Shown here one piece after another: positions 8,905 to 17,481 of a DNA stretch of 45,546 nt. The notes beneath the pieces are model-generated. The model saw only the letters and a program-made list of their open reading frames with translations. It had not been told where the DNA came from and searched no databases. Every line of letters starts with the position of its first letter. Position 1 is the first letter of the stretch. A program made the position numbers and the translations under genes. The DNA is from Bacillota bacterium (GTDB lineage: Bacteria > Bacillota_I > Bacilli_A > Acholeplasmatales > Acholeplasmataceae), in NCBI GenBank assembly GCA_023431045.1, contig JAEYXZ010000099.1:1-45546 (forward strand). Reading direction: 5' to 3'.

Positions 8905-10321
8905 CTTCTTCACCTCTCAGACGTTTTGCTTCTACTTTCATTGCTTCAATACGATCTTTAATCACATCAGGAATTTCCATCTTAGGTGCATCTGGGTGTA
9001 ATAACCATGTTGCGGCATAATGAGAATCACTCACCTTAAACATTGGTGGTTCTTCTTCAAAATCGATTGCCATAGCATATTTATTTCTAGCAGCGAATGC
9101 ATCACCCTTAGGTGGGTATAGCATATTTGGTGGAGTTCCAGGAATTGTTTGAAGTTTTTCTTTTGAATTGATATCTGGCATTGAGCTCATTAATGCCCAA
9201 GTATATGGATGTCTTGGATTATAGAATATATCATCAAGGGTACCATATTCAACGATCTTACCTGCGTACATAACAGCAACACGGTCAGCAACGTTGGCAA
9301 CAACGCCTAAGTTATGTGTAATGAAAACAACCGTTAAATTACGTCTTCTCTTAATGTCTTTAATTAATTCAAGGATTTGTGCTTGAATGGTGACATCAAG
9401 CGCAGTTGTCGGTTCATCACAAATGAGGATTTCTGGTTGTGCCATTAATGCAATTGCGATAACAACTCTTTGTTTCATTCCACCAGAAAATTGGAATGGA
9501 TACATCTTATAACGTTTTTCTGGCTCTGGTATACCTACTTCGGTCATAATCTTATAAGCTTCTAACTTTGCTTCATAATTTGTCACTTTAAAATGGCGAA
9601 TATATGCATCACGTAATAAGAAGCGTTCTCTAAAGTAGGCAGTTAAATTTCTCTCTTTATCCTTTTTAGGTCCAAAGTACTTCTTGAAAAGATTTTTACG
9701 ATCCAACTTGTATTGTTCCTTAATTGGTTTGTATTCCTCTTCAATCAACTTTTTAGCTTCGATTTTACGAGCCTTTAATTCTTGACGAGCAACCTTTAAA
9801 TCTTGACGATAATTATTGATTGCTGCATTTTTTGCTTCTTTACTTTCAAACTCTTCAAATTTTGCTTCTTTAAGTTTGATTTTTGCATTGATGACTTTAA
9901 CATCAGCTTCAGCATATAATGCTTTTTCTTTATTCTTTTTACGTTTGCCATTGAGGATCATTGCTTCGGTAATTTGTTTACCAATTCTCATGATTGGGTT
10001 TAGTGAGGAAGTTGGATCTTGGAAGATCATTCCTAATTTGTTACCACGAATCTTATGGAATTCTTCTTCATCAATCTTTAAAAGGTCTTGACCTTCATAA
10101 ATAACTTGGCCACCCTCAATAATTGCGTTACCTGCAAGAATACCCATAATTGAACGTGACGAAACAGATTTACCCGATCCGGATTCACCAACAATTGCAA
10201 GTGTTTCGCCGCGATAAAGTTCATAGGAAACGCCACGTACCGCATGGACTAATCCTTGATTGGTACGAAATGAAATTCTTAAATCTTTTACTTGAATAGC
10301 TATGTCTTTTTTATTCATCAT
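8894..10321 (-). CDS. oppD: Oligopeptide ABC transporter ATPase OppD with a coiled-coil insertion
   Basis: This is the first ATPase of the importer, 475 aa against a usual ~330. Walker A is GESGSGKSVSSRSIMG, the Q-loop is MIFQDPTSSLNPIMRIG, the signature is FSGGMKQRVVIAIAL and Walker B is ILICDEPTTALD. A ~120-residue charged insert (about 115-240, rich in KAEKLEE-type heptads) lies between the Q-loop and the signature. This is a different site from the OppF insert. The C-terminal tail keeps IPGTPPNMLYPPKGDAFAARNKYA, but the usual Cys-containing [4Fe-4S]-type motif is replaced (FAARNKYAMAID), so no cluster is expected. The start overlaps the oppC stop (ATGA). Confidence 0.92.
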   Translation of the reverse strand: MMNKKDIAIQVKDLRISFRTNQGLVHAVRGVSYELYRGETLAIVGESGSGKSVSSRSIMGILAGNAIIEGGQVIYEGQDLLKIDEEEFHKIRGNKLGMIFQDPTSSLNPIMRIGKQITEAMILNGKRKKNKEKALYAEADVKVINAKIKLKEAKFEEFESKEAKNAAINNYRQDLKVARQELKARKIEAKKLIEEEYKPIKEQYKLDRKNLFKKYFGPKKDKERNLTAYFRERFLLRDAYIRHFKVTNYEAKLEAYKIMTEVGIPEPEKRYKMYPFQFSGGMKQRVVIAIALMAQPEILICDEPTTALDVTIQAQILELIKDIKRRRNLTVVFITHNLGVVANVADRVAVMYAGKIVEYGTLDDIFYNPRHPYTWALMSSMPDINSKEKLQTIPGTPPNMLYPPKGDAFAARNKYAMAIDFEEEPPMFKVSDSHYAATWLLHPDAPKMEIPDVIKDRIEAMKVEAKRLRGEEDGQ

Positions 10322-12321
10322 TCTTGACCTCTTAATGATGGATTCATCGCATCTCTTAACGCATTACCAAATAGGTTGAATGCAATCATGATGATGATAA
10401 TAATAATCGATGGGATGAGCACGAGATAGAATCTACCTGGAGCAAGCATGTTTTGTTGTCCAATGTATAAAATGATTCCAAGTGACAATCCACTTAATCT
10501 AAATATTCCAAAGTCTAAGACAGCACCTTCTCCTAAACCAAAGCCTAGGAATGATAGGGATGCTTCTGTAAGGATCATTGCTGGAACCGACAGAATGACA
10601 GATGTGATAATATACCCAATACCATTAGGTAGAATGTGCTTGAAGATTAATCTCCAGTCACTAGCACCCAATGTGCGTGATGCTAGAACATATTCACGAC
10701 CACGATAGCGATAGAATTGAACACGTGTTAATCCTGCAACACCAATCCATCCAGAATAAGTGAGGTAGAGTAATAGTAATCCAAAGCCAGCACCGTATGT
10801 CAAGTATAAAATTGTCAATATCGTCAATCCTGGGAATGATGACCATACTTCAACAAAACGTTCCATCGCGAAGTCGATAATGCCACCAAAATAACCAGAG
10901 ATTGAACCCCAGACGATACCAATAATAATATTAATAATAGAAACGAGTAATCCTAAGATTAATGAAGTTCTTAGTGATAACCAAATTTCAGCAAATAAGT
11001 CACGACCTTTTTCATCGGTACCAAATAAGAAATAAGGCATTGTATCATATCCAGAAGTCTTTAATCCATTGTAAAGGACACGGTAGTTGAAATAATATTT
11101 ACCGTCTGGACCTAGTTCTGGTGTAGTAGAGAATAAAACTTCAACTAAATCATATTCTTTATCCGTACCAAACTTCCAACCTTTAGAGTGATCATCTGGA
11201 TCATTATAAATGATTGAATCACTCATACCTGGGTTAGCAGCTAATAAAGCATCATATTCATCATTAGAAAGCCATCCTTGGACGTCTTGGAAAATATCGT
11301 TGTACTTATAGTATGTAAATGATGCAACGGTATAAACAGCGTTTGCTCTAATCCAAGCACCACCAAATGTATCACCTGATGGATCCGCTGGTGTATTCAT
11401 ATCAACTGATAACCATTGTGATAGATTATATCCATCAACAAGTCTATCTGTTCCTGCTGTATCGATAAAAATCGAATTGAATTCCGCACGAGCGTTTGGT
11501 TCACCACGATAAACTAAAACGAGGGTACCGAAAAGATCAGCTGTAATATTAATTTCAACATCATCCGTGTCAAATTCATAGACACCAGCTTGATTCATTG
11601 AGCCAATTAAAGTGTAATATTCAATCGCTGCTGAATCATTTGGTTTGATTTCAACTGGAAGACGATCATTAATATTTGAAGGACGAACATATAATTCGAC
11701 GGTTGTACCTTCTGTTAGTGATTCAATATCAACAGTAATAATATTGTCAATATAAAATTTATTGACTTCTTTGTCTGCAATGATATGGTTGCTACGATTC
11801 GAGTTGATGATAATAAGGTTAGTACCACCAACATATGAATCTTCTTTCTTACCACCAATAATCGTACTATTAGTTAATGTTCCCGGTTTAATAAATTGTG
11901 TACTAAACTTGTTAAACTCTTCATACTTTGGATTATATAATCTATTTTCTGCAGTATCAGGTTTACTTGGATCAATTAAAACATAGTCACTTAAATCAGC
12001 TCTAAAGTTTGTAACTTCAATGGTTCCATCAAAGATTCCAAAATTTTCGAGGAATGGAACTCTTGGTGGAAGGAATGTTGTATTCGAACTCATTGGCGTT
12101 AGATAATCTTTAGGGGTTAGGATTGGAACTAAAATTGACAACATGACAACCATTAAAACGATTGTTGTTGCAACTAAATTCACTTTATTTTTAGCAAATC
12201 TAATGAGTGCATCACTTAAAAATGAACGTGGTTTACCTTCAAATTTCGTGTCAAAAATGCGTTCGTTAATATCAACAAACTTAAATTGACTTTGATCGAT
12301 GTGTTTGTTTTTATTATCCAT
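10318..12321 (-). CDS. oppC: Oligopeptide ABC transporter permease OppC with a large external insertion
   Basis: This inner permease subunit is 667 aa, about twice the usual ~300. The N-terminal helix (VNLVATTIVLMVVMLSILVPIL, near 40-62) is followed by the normal LTPKDYLTP segment. Then comes an extra block of roughly 340 residues rich in Asn, Asp and beta-prone sequence, which should lie outside the membrane. The family motif FGTDEKGRDLFAEIW resumes near residue 432, followed by the five C-terminal helices and the EAA-type loop (ASRTLGASDWRLIFKHILPNGIG). In a normal OppC, GTDxxGRD sits near residue 80. No frameshift is present. It overlaps oppB by 8 nt and oppD by 4 nt. Confidence 0.9.
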   Translation of the reverse strand: MDNKNKHIDQSQFKFVDINERIFDTKFEGKPRSFLSDALIRFAKNKVNLVATTIVLMVVMLSILVPILTPKDYLTPMSSNTTFLPPRVPFLENFGIFDGTIEVTNFRADLSDYVLIDPSKPDTAENRLYNPKYEEFNKFSTQFIKPGTLTNSTIIGGKKEDSYVGGTNLIIINSNRSNHIIADKEVNKFYIDNIITVDIESLTEGTTVELYVRPSNINDRLPVEIKPNDSAAIEYYTLIGSMNQAGVYEFDTDDVEINITADLFGTLVLVYRGEPNARAEFNSIFIDTAGTDRLVDGYNLSQWLSVDMNTPADPSGDTFGGAWIRANAVYTVASFTYYKYNDIFQDVQGWLSNDEYDALLAANPGMSDSIIYNDPDDHSKGWKFGTDKEYDLVEVLFSTTPELGPDGKYYFNYRVLYNGLKTSGYDTMPYFLFGTDEKGRDLFAEIWLSLRTSLILGLLVSIINIIIGIVWGSISGYFGGIIDFAMERFVEVWSSFPGLTILTILYLTYGAGFGLLLLYLTYSGWIGVAGLTRVQFYRYRGREYVLASRTLGASDWRLIFKHILPNGIGYIITSVILSVPAMILTEASLSFLGFGLGEGAVLDFGIFRLSGLSLGIILYIGQQNMLAPGRFYLVLIPSIIIIIIMIAFNLFGNALRDAMNPSLRGQE

Positions 12322-13447
12322 TGGACGCCCCCATTTTGATTCTTGGATCGATTAGACCATACGACATATCAATTAAAATCGCTGTGAATAATCCGATAAA
12401 TCCAAAGAATGCAGTATCATACATAATAATATTATAGTCTGGCGCACCACCGATGGTTGCAGAGATAAATAATTCACCTGCACCAGGGATACGATAAACT
12501 CGTTCAGTAATACCAGCACCACCTAATAATCCTACGAAGCTAAAAATAATACCTGGTAAGATTGGTGTTAATGAAAGTCTTAAAGCATGTCTAAAAATAG
12601 CTTGTCGCTTTGACAGACCTTTGGTTCTAGCAAGTAAAACGAAATCTTGTGTTAGTCCTTCTGCAAGTTCAGCACGTACTCTTCTTGATAATCCTGCAAT
12701 ACCACCAAGCGCAAGTGATGATACAGGGATAACATAACCAAGAATTCTTTGATCTAGTGCTGAATCGGCTGGTGGCCATTGATATGGTAACCAACTTAAA
12801 TCAGAACCAAACCATTTCATGAGTAACATAATAACAACGAAAGACGGTAATGAGATAAAGACCATGATAACAATCGAGGTAATATTATCAAATAACTTAT
12901 CTTTCTTAATTGCTGCGACTGCACCAATAACTAGACCAAAAGGAATTTGAAGTAGTAATACGATAAGGTTAATCCCAATCGTATATTGAAATGTATTATT
13001 CAGAATCTCGGTGACCGGTACGTTCACTCGTATTCTGGTGGAGGTTCCCCAGTTAAACTCGGTAACAACGTTGGTTAACCACTCTCCATATTGAATAATA
13101 ATCGGTACTCGCTCAAAAACCCATAATGTTCTATTTTGGTTGTTTGGATTTTCATCAGTATAAACGACAAAATAACGTTCTGTAGTATCATTAACGTAAG
13201 TTTGTTGTAATGCGATGACTTGCTGTTGGGATAACGGCGGTTGACTTGGATCGGGTTGATATCCTGGCCCAATAACTAATCTTGTCATAAATCCGTCTTG
13301 CCATTGACGTACTAACCATGATTTCTTTTCTTCATACTTCGTCGGTGGATATTCTGGTTGTAGTTTTAGGAAGACAAATGTGATTGTCAAGATTGCCATG
13401 AGTACGATAAAAACCCACATAAATCTTTGTAGAAAATATCTTAACAT
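12314..13447 (-). CDS. oppB: Oligopeptide ABC transporter permease OppB
   Basis: A 377-aa permease subunit. The N-terminal helix (FMWVFIVLMAILTITFVFLKL) precedes a ~100-residue external segment that is somewhat longer than usual. The remaining five helices contain the family loop RRVRAELAEGLTQDFVLLARTKGLSKRQAIFRHALR (EAA motif) and the terminal LIDPRIKMG. AAGGAG at 13455-13460 supports the ATG at 13447. It has its own extended -10 promoter, and a hairpin separates it from oppA, so oppB-C-D-F can be expressed at a different level from oppA. Confidence 0.92.
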   Translation of the reverse strand: MLRYFLQRFMWVFIVLMAILTITFVFLKLQPEYPPTKYEEKKSWLVRQWQDGFMTRLVIGPGYQPDPSQPPLSQQQVIALQQTYVNDTTERYFVVYTDENPNNQNRTLWVFERVPIIIQYGEWLTNVVTEFNWGTSTRIRVNVPVTEILNNTFQYTIGINLIVLLLQIPFGLVIGAVAAIKKDKLFDNITSIVIMVFISLPSFVVIMLLMKWFGSDLSWLPYQWPPADSALDQRILGYVIPVSSLALGGIAGLSRRVRAELAEGLTQDFVLLARTKGLSKRQAIFRHALRLSLTPILPGIIFSFVGLLGGAGITERVYRIPGAGELFISATIGGAPDYNIIMYDTAFFGFIGLFTAILIDMSYGLIDPRIKMGASNG

Positions 13448-13473
13448 GCCTTAACTCCTTATCAAATAACATA

Positions 13474-13493
13474 TGATATAAACAATTATATCA
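13474..13493 (-). promoter_or_regulatory. oppB promoter (extended -10) within an inverted repeat
   Basis: On the minus strand TGATATAAT (13485-13493) is an extended -10. An 8-4-8 perfect inverted repeat (TGATATAA-ACAA-TTATATCA, 13474-13493) covers it and may be an operator. No -35 is visible at normal spacing. Confidence 0.5.
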
Positions 13494-13513
13494 AAAAACA
13501 TCTTTTTATGGCT

Positions 13514-13533
13514 TATATTATTTAAATAATATA
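13514..13533. repeat. 20-bp perfect AT palindrome upstream of oppB
   Basis: TATATTATTTAAATAATATA reads the same on both strands. It lies just upstream of the oppB -10. All bases are A or T, so chance occurrence cannot be excluded. Confidence 0.5.
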
Positions 13534-13567
13534 TTTTTCCGTATTTTGCGGATGATAAAAGTATGAA

Positions 13568-13595
13568 TAAGCCATCCTAAAGTTAGGATGGCTTA
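13568..13595 (-). terminator. Intercistronic hairpin between oppA and oppB
   Basis: TAAGCCATCCTAA and TTAGGATGGCTTA form a perfect 13-bp inverted repeat, 38 nt after the oppA stop. On the minus strand it is followed by only a broken T-rich stretch, so it is a weak terminator or an mRNA 3'-end stabiliser. Either role would make oppA transcripts more abundant than oppBCDF. Confidence 0.7.
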
Positions 13596-13632
13596 CCCAC
13601 ATTAATTATAATTCAGTTTATGCCTTCAAAGA

Positions 13633-16600
13633 TTAGTATAGTAAGATTGCTGGCAATAAATTATCTTCACCGTCTCTTGGAGCTGTTGCACCATATGCAT
13701 CAAGCACATCTAGAACTGATAATTCAGTATCAGTATCATGAAGAGGTGATAGGATGTATGATGAGCCATTATCAAATTCAGCTGACCAAGAACCATCATT
13801 GTAAGTTACAAGTGTAAATCCTGCAGATGCAAGTGCATCAGCGATTTGTTGAGCTGTTGTTCCATCTGGGAATACAACCCAAATTCCGCCTAATTGACTG
13901 TCATCAGCGATAATTTCGTAACTACCTTCTGGCCATGAAACGTTAGTAACGTATGCCTTGAAGTCTTCAAGTTCTAAGATTAGACTTGCAACATCTGCAA
14001 AGACACCTGGATCAAGAGTTGGAGGAACGTCATCGCCATTAACGATTGTTGCTTTACCATTTAATGCAGTAGAAAGTGCATCGAATGAGAAGTAAACTAA
14101 TTCGTAACCAGCAGCTGGATCAACATATGAGATGTTACCTTCTCCATCACTAGTTGCAACTTTGACATCACCTTCAATGAACCAAGGTAATGCAAATGTC
14201 TTAGATGTTGGATTATATAGTACAGGAACTTCTGGTAATGAACTATCAAAGCCCCAGTTAATTGTAAATCCACCACGGTTGTCTGATGAGAATACATCTA
14301 AGAATGATGCAGCATCAAGTGCAGATCCTGAGATACCACCAATAGCGATATCAAAGTCACCAGTCATCATGTGATCGTAGTAAATGTTAGGGAATGGAGT
14401 ATCAACGATATTAACTTCTACTTTAATGAAGTTTACGTTATCAACTAATTGTTCAAATGCTTGTTCGACAAAGTCAGAACGGATCTTAGTTGAGTCGGAT
14501 TGAGTAATCGTCATAAATCTTACTTCAAGTGTAATTGTGTTGTAGGATTGAGCAGTACCTTTTTGGTAATAACCATCAGCAATACCCTTAGCAACAGCAG
14601 CTCTAAATTCTGCTAAAGCTAAACCTTTATTGAATCCCCATGATTCGCCAAGGAAGTTATCAAAGACTGATTGTCCTTCAACTGTTGAACGATATGGAAT
14701 ACCTGTTTCAGGTTCTACATAATATGCAGATGAGAAGTAAGTTGTACCAATACCTGATGATGGAACCCAGTTTTGTTGTAGGTCTTGTCTATCAAGGATA
14801 TGGAATAATGCTTGTCTCATTTCAGTGTATCCTAAGATTGGTTCAGGAATATAGCTTGATCCTGGGAATTCACTTTGTTGAGCAGCAGGTGTTTGAAGAC
14901 CGTTGATGTTTAATCTCCAAGTTGTAGCATCTGGAGTTTGTAATAATCTTGGGTCAGAAATAAATTCAGTTAATCTAGCATTTGGAATACCAGCAGTTTC
15001 AAGTTTTCCATCAATGAATGCTTGGAAAGCAACGTCGGTACTGTTGTAAACATAGATTTCTTCATGAGTCCATTGAGTTGCACCTAAATCGTCAACTGGG
15101 AATAATGGGTTCTTCTTGAAACGTGATACAACGCCAGCTTCATGTAAAGTGAAGATATATTCGCCAGAGGTTGCAACATAATTCGGACCTGTAGCATATC
15201 TGTCTTTATTACCAGCAACTGGAGCATCTGGTCCATACATTTCAAACAAGTCTTGGTTCATTGCTGGCCAAGCGAGTAAGTAGTAAGCATCAAATGTAGA
15301 TTTGGCATTCTTAGTTGTGAATTCTAGAGTATGATCATCAACCATCTTTAAACCAACAGCAGCCCATAAAGCATCAAGTTCTGTTTGTTCTGCTTCTGAG
15401 ATTGCATCATCTTCCATTGCTTCTGCAGCTGCTTCAGCATATGCTTCAGCACCTTCGATTTCAGTGACAAAGTCACCACCACCAGAAATAGCACGGAAGA
15501 AGTTTCTAGTTAATGCTTCTCTATAAGTCCAGATGAAGTCATTAGCGTCTAATACTTTATCAAATGAAGCAAAATCGCCTAAAGCTTTAATTGCATCATT
15601 ATAATTCCATTCAAGACCTTCTTTTAATGATATTCTCCAAGTCTTAGATGTTGTCTTACCATTTTGAACTGCTACAGTTGGTCCGTATGCTTCTGGAGCA
15701 CCTTCAGCTAAAGCTGGAACGAATTCCCAACCATTTCTAGCATCATTTAATGCTTGGTTATAGAATCCACCTTCAATATAACCTAACCAAGTAGCAGATA
15801 CTGAGTCATCATATGTCCAGAAATTTAAAGTAGTATATTCTTGGTTGTTCCATCCACGGTATGTATATTCGCCAGCATTACCTGGTTGACCATTACCTAA
15901 TAGAACTTGTGAGTAGTCTTTAGTTAATTCAGCATAACGAGTACCCCAACCATATGATGGAATGAACGCATCAACTGGAAGTGTTACACGATCAGCTAAT
16001 AAACTGAATGAGTTAGCGACATAGAACGGAACGCCACCAACCATATTTTCAAGTAAATATCTTTCAGCAGCAGCAAATAGAGCATGTCTTGAATCAGCGT
16101 CAGCAAACTTAGCGTTTAGAACACCGTTAAATAATGCATCTTTATCAGCAACAACTAAAACGTTAACAGTTGCATAACCTTTTAGACCAGCAGCATCTTG
16201 AACTTCATAAACCACTTGGTATTTACCAACTTTAGTCTTATCGAAGTTGCTCTTAACGACGATATTAGCAGTTAAATCATCATCTTCAGGGTCAGATGCG
16301 GTAACACCTGCAGTTGCATCAAAGTCTTCGTTAACTTCAAGTACAACACTTGAGCTTGGAACGGAAACCACTGGGGCTCTATTTGGTGTATAGACAGTTA
16401 CTTTACGAGTTGCAACTGTTTCTAATCCTTCAGAGTCTGATACTTTATACGTCAACGTATATTCTGCATCTACATTCACATCAACCGTACCGGTAATAAC
16501 GATATCTTCGGTTAGATCGCCATCTTCAGGGTCATTTGCAGTGACACCCGCAGCTGGGTCAAATGGTAATCCATGTACGTGAGCAGGAACATCTGCAACG

Positions 16601-16710
16601 CCAGCAAATACTGGTGCTTGGTTTTCAGCCGGTGGTGTTACTTCCGGTCCACACGCAACAAGGATTGTGAATGAGAATAATAATAGTAATCCTAATAATA
16701 TTTTTTTCAC
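13633..16710 (-). CDS. oppA: Oligopeptide-binding lipoprotein OppA with two N-terminal Ig-like domains
   Basis: This is the substrate-binding component of the peptide importer, a 1025-aa lipoprotein. The signal peptide ends at lipobox Cys20 (FTILVAC). Residues ~30-105 and ~108-188 form two tandem Ig-like repeats of the DUF5011 type, each with the D-P-E-D-x-D-L-T core (NDPEDGDLTEDI and SDPEDDDLTANI). The family-5 solute-binding fold follows: NYNDAIKALGDFASFDKVLDANDFIWTYREAL, the FTTKNAKSTFDAY segment, and MRQALFHILDRQDL. The last ~90 residues form a further small domain. The start is GTG at 16710 with AAGGAG at 16720-16725. A cre-like site lies ~72 nt upstream of the start, suggesting carbon-source control. 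Confidence 0.92.
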   Translation of the reverse strand: MKKILLGLLLLFSFTILVACGPEVTPPAENQAPVFAGVADVPAHVHGLPFDPAAGVTANDPEDGDLTEDIVITGTVDVNVDAEYTLTYKVSDSEGLETVATRKVTVYTPNRAPVVSVPSSSVVLEVNEDFDATAGVTASDPEDDDLTANIVVKSNFDKTKVGKYQVVYEVQDAAGLKGYATVNVLVVADKDALFNGVLNAKFADADSRHALFAAAERYLLENMVGGVPFYVANSFSLLADRVTLPVDAFIPSYGWGTRYAELTKDYSQVLLGNGQPGNAGEYTYRGWNNQEYTTLNFWTYDDSVSATWLGYIEGGFYNQALNDARNGWEFVPALAEGAPEAYGPTVAVQNGKTTSKTWRISLKEGLEWNYNDAIKALGDFASFDKVLDANDFIWTYREALTRNFFRAISGGGDFVTEIEGAEAYAEAAAEAMEDDAISEAEQTELDALWAAVGLKMVDDHTLEFTTKNAKSTFDAYYLLAWPAMNQDLFEMYGPDAPVAGNKDRYATGPNYVATSGEYIFTLHEAGVVSRFKKNPLFPVDDLGATQWTHEEIYVYNSTDVAFQAFIDGKLETAGIPNARLTEFISDPRLLQTPDATTWRLNINGLQTPAAQQSEFPGSSYIPEPILGYTEMRQALFHILDRQDLQQNWVPSSGIGTTYFSSAYYVEPETGIPYRSTVEGQSVFDNFLGESWGFNKGLALAEFRAAVAKGIADGYYQKGTAQSYNTITLEVRFMTITQSDSTKIRSDFVEQAFEQLVDNVNFIKVEVNIVDTPFPNIYYDHMMTGDFDIAIGGISGSALDAASFLDVFSSDNRGGFTINWGFDSSLPEVPVLYNPTSKTFALPWFIEGDVKVATSDGEGNISYVDPAAGYELVYFSFDALSTALNGKATIVNGDDVPPTLDPGVFADVASLILELEDFKAYVTNVSWPEGSYEIIADDSQLGGIWVVFPDGTTAQQIADALASAGFTLVTYNDGSWSAEFDNGSSYILSPLHDTDTELSVLDVLDAYGATAPRDGEDNLLPAILLY

Positions 16711-16742
16711 TTTTTCTCTCTCCTTATAAAAAGTTTGTTATC

Positions 16743-16751
16743 ATTTTACCA
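16743..16751 (-). promoter_or_regulatory. Candidate oppA extended -10 promoter
   Basis: TGGTAAAAT on the minus strand fits an extended -10 about 30 nt upstream of the GTG start. No consensus -35 is seen. If this is the true promoter, the cre-like site lies upstream of the polymerase footprint, a position associated with activation. Other weak promoter matches nearby would instead place cre over the -35. Confidence 0.4.
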
Positions 16752-16781
16752 AAATTTTCGGAAAAACAACACATATTTCGC

Positions 16782-16797
16782 TTGAAAACGTTTTCAA
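16782..16797. promoter_or_regulatory. cre-like operator (CcpA/LacI family) upstream of oppA
   Basis: TTGAAAACGTTTTCAA is a perfect 16-bp palindrome. It matches every position of the Firmicutes cre consensus WTGNAANCGNWNNCAW. It is the only such match I noticed in the window. A LacI-family repressor other than CcpA could also bind this sequence. Confidence 0.72.
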
Positions 16798-16810
16798 ATG
16801 AAAATATATA

Positions 16811-17004
16811 TATTTTAATACCTGAAAAACTCTATTTACGTCCAAAAATTGAAAGTTACCGTCACTGAGTTTAATTTCTAATCATTTATCATAAAACATT
16901 AAAGTTAGAATCTGATGAGATAAATAAATATGGATAGTTCATAAAAAACAAGATTTAATTTTGATTATTGTGCACCATAAATCAATCCTTTTTATTAATA
17001 AAAT
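16811..17004. other. Non-coding AT-rich spacer upstream of oppA
   Basis: This is the middle of the 367-base gap between oppA and the next gene. I see no reading frame with a ribosome-binding site, no RNA structure and no repeat. It probably holds only upstream promoter sequence. Confidence 0.5.
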
Positions 17005-17025
17005 AAAAAAGGGTTCTAAACCCTT
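17005..17025 (-). terminator. Intrinsic terminator after the small membrane protein gene
   Basis: On the minus strand AAGGGTT-TAG-AACCCTT forms a 7-bp stem followed by TTTTTATTTTATT. It ends the transcript of the gene at 17078-17311, about 50 nt after its stop. Confidence 0.75.
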
Positions 17026-17077
17026 GCTTGTTTTTGATTATATTGTTTGGATCAATTCTTGGATGAGTGTTGGCTAA

Positions 17078-17311
17078 TTACTTTTTATCTGGTTGTTCGT
17101 TTTTATACTTTTTTAGATTCTCAAGATACTTACCGATCGCGTTATAAATTGGAATCACAAATATAACAAATAAAACGGCAGTTATTAACAAGCCCAAGTC
17201 AATAAAATTTCTATTTTCATAGAATAAAGTAAATTCAGTCGGAAGTAAGCATATTTCAACGAAAATAATTGTTTTAACGAGTTGTCCATGTTTTTGTAAG
17301 AAGTTTTTCAT
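17078..17311 (-). CDS. Small two-helix membrane protein, unknown
   Basis: A 77-aa protein (MKNFLQKHGQLVKTIIFVEICLL...) with two hydrophobic helices near residues 13-31 and 38-57 and a charged C-terminal tail (KYLENLKKYKNEQPDKK). I chose the ATG at 17311 because AGGTGA (17317-17322) sits 5 nt upstream; the in-frame GTG at 17320 overlaps that site. No family is recognised. It is a single gene with its own terminator. Confidence 0.6.
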   Translation of the reverse strand: MKNFLQKHGQLVKTIIFVEICLLPTEFTLFYENRNFIDLGLLITAVLFVIFVIPIYNAIGKYLENLKKYKNEQPDKK

Positions 17312-17418
17312 AATAGTCACCTAACTTAGTTTAATATTAACTTTATCACAAAACTATCAATTAATCAATTTCTTTTTTCGGAATTATTTTTGAAACTTTA
17401 ATTTGCGATAATCTTTAG

Positions 17419-17447
17419 TTGACAAATATTCTAACGATGATTACAAT
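17419..17447 (+). promoter_or_regulatory. Consensus sigma-A promoter of the tetR-family gene
   Basis: TTGACA (17419-17424), a 17-nt spacer and TACAAT (17442-17447) form an almost perfect vegetative promoter. A Shine-Dalgarno AGGAGG at 17470-17475 follows. Confidence 0.9.
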
Positions 17448-17470
17448 AGGTGTATAACATTGTTAGTATA
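17427..17470. promoter_or_regulatory. Candidate TetR autoregulatory operator (imperfect inverted repeat)
   Basis: TATTCTAACGATG (17427-17439) and CATTGTTAGTATA (17458-17470) are inverted copies with 11 of 13 positions matching. They flank the -10 and the transcription start, which is the expected place for autorepression. The 18-nt gap between arms is longer than in a classical single TetR operator, so each arm could be a half of a looped or double site. Confidence 0.5.
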
Positions 17471-17481
17471 GGAGGAAGTTC

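Noticed and set aside
10318..12321. Gene fusion or assembly error in oppC
   Set aside because: The frame is open throughout, overlaps both neighbours in the normal way, and the permease motifs lie in the expected order on both sides of the insert.
13633..14906. Several plus-strand and minus-strand frames inside oppA
   Set aside because: All are shadows of a single 1025-residue frame with recognised solute-binding motifs.
16671..16868. Plus-strand frame of 65 codons upstream of oppA
   Set aside because: It is antisense to the oppA start and its promoter, has no ribosome-binding site, and covers the cre-like palindrome.
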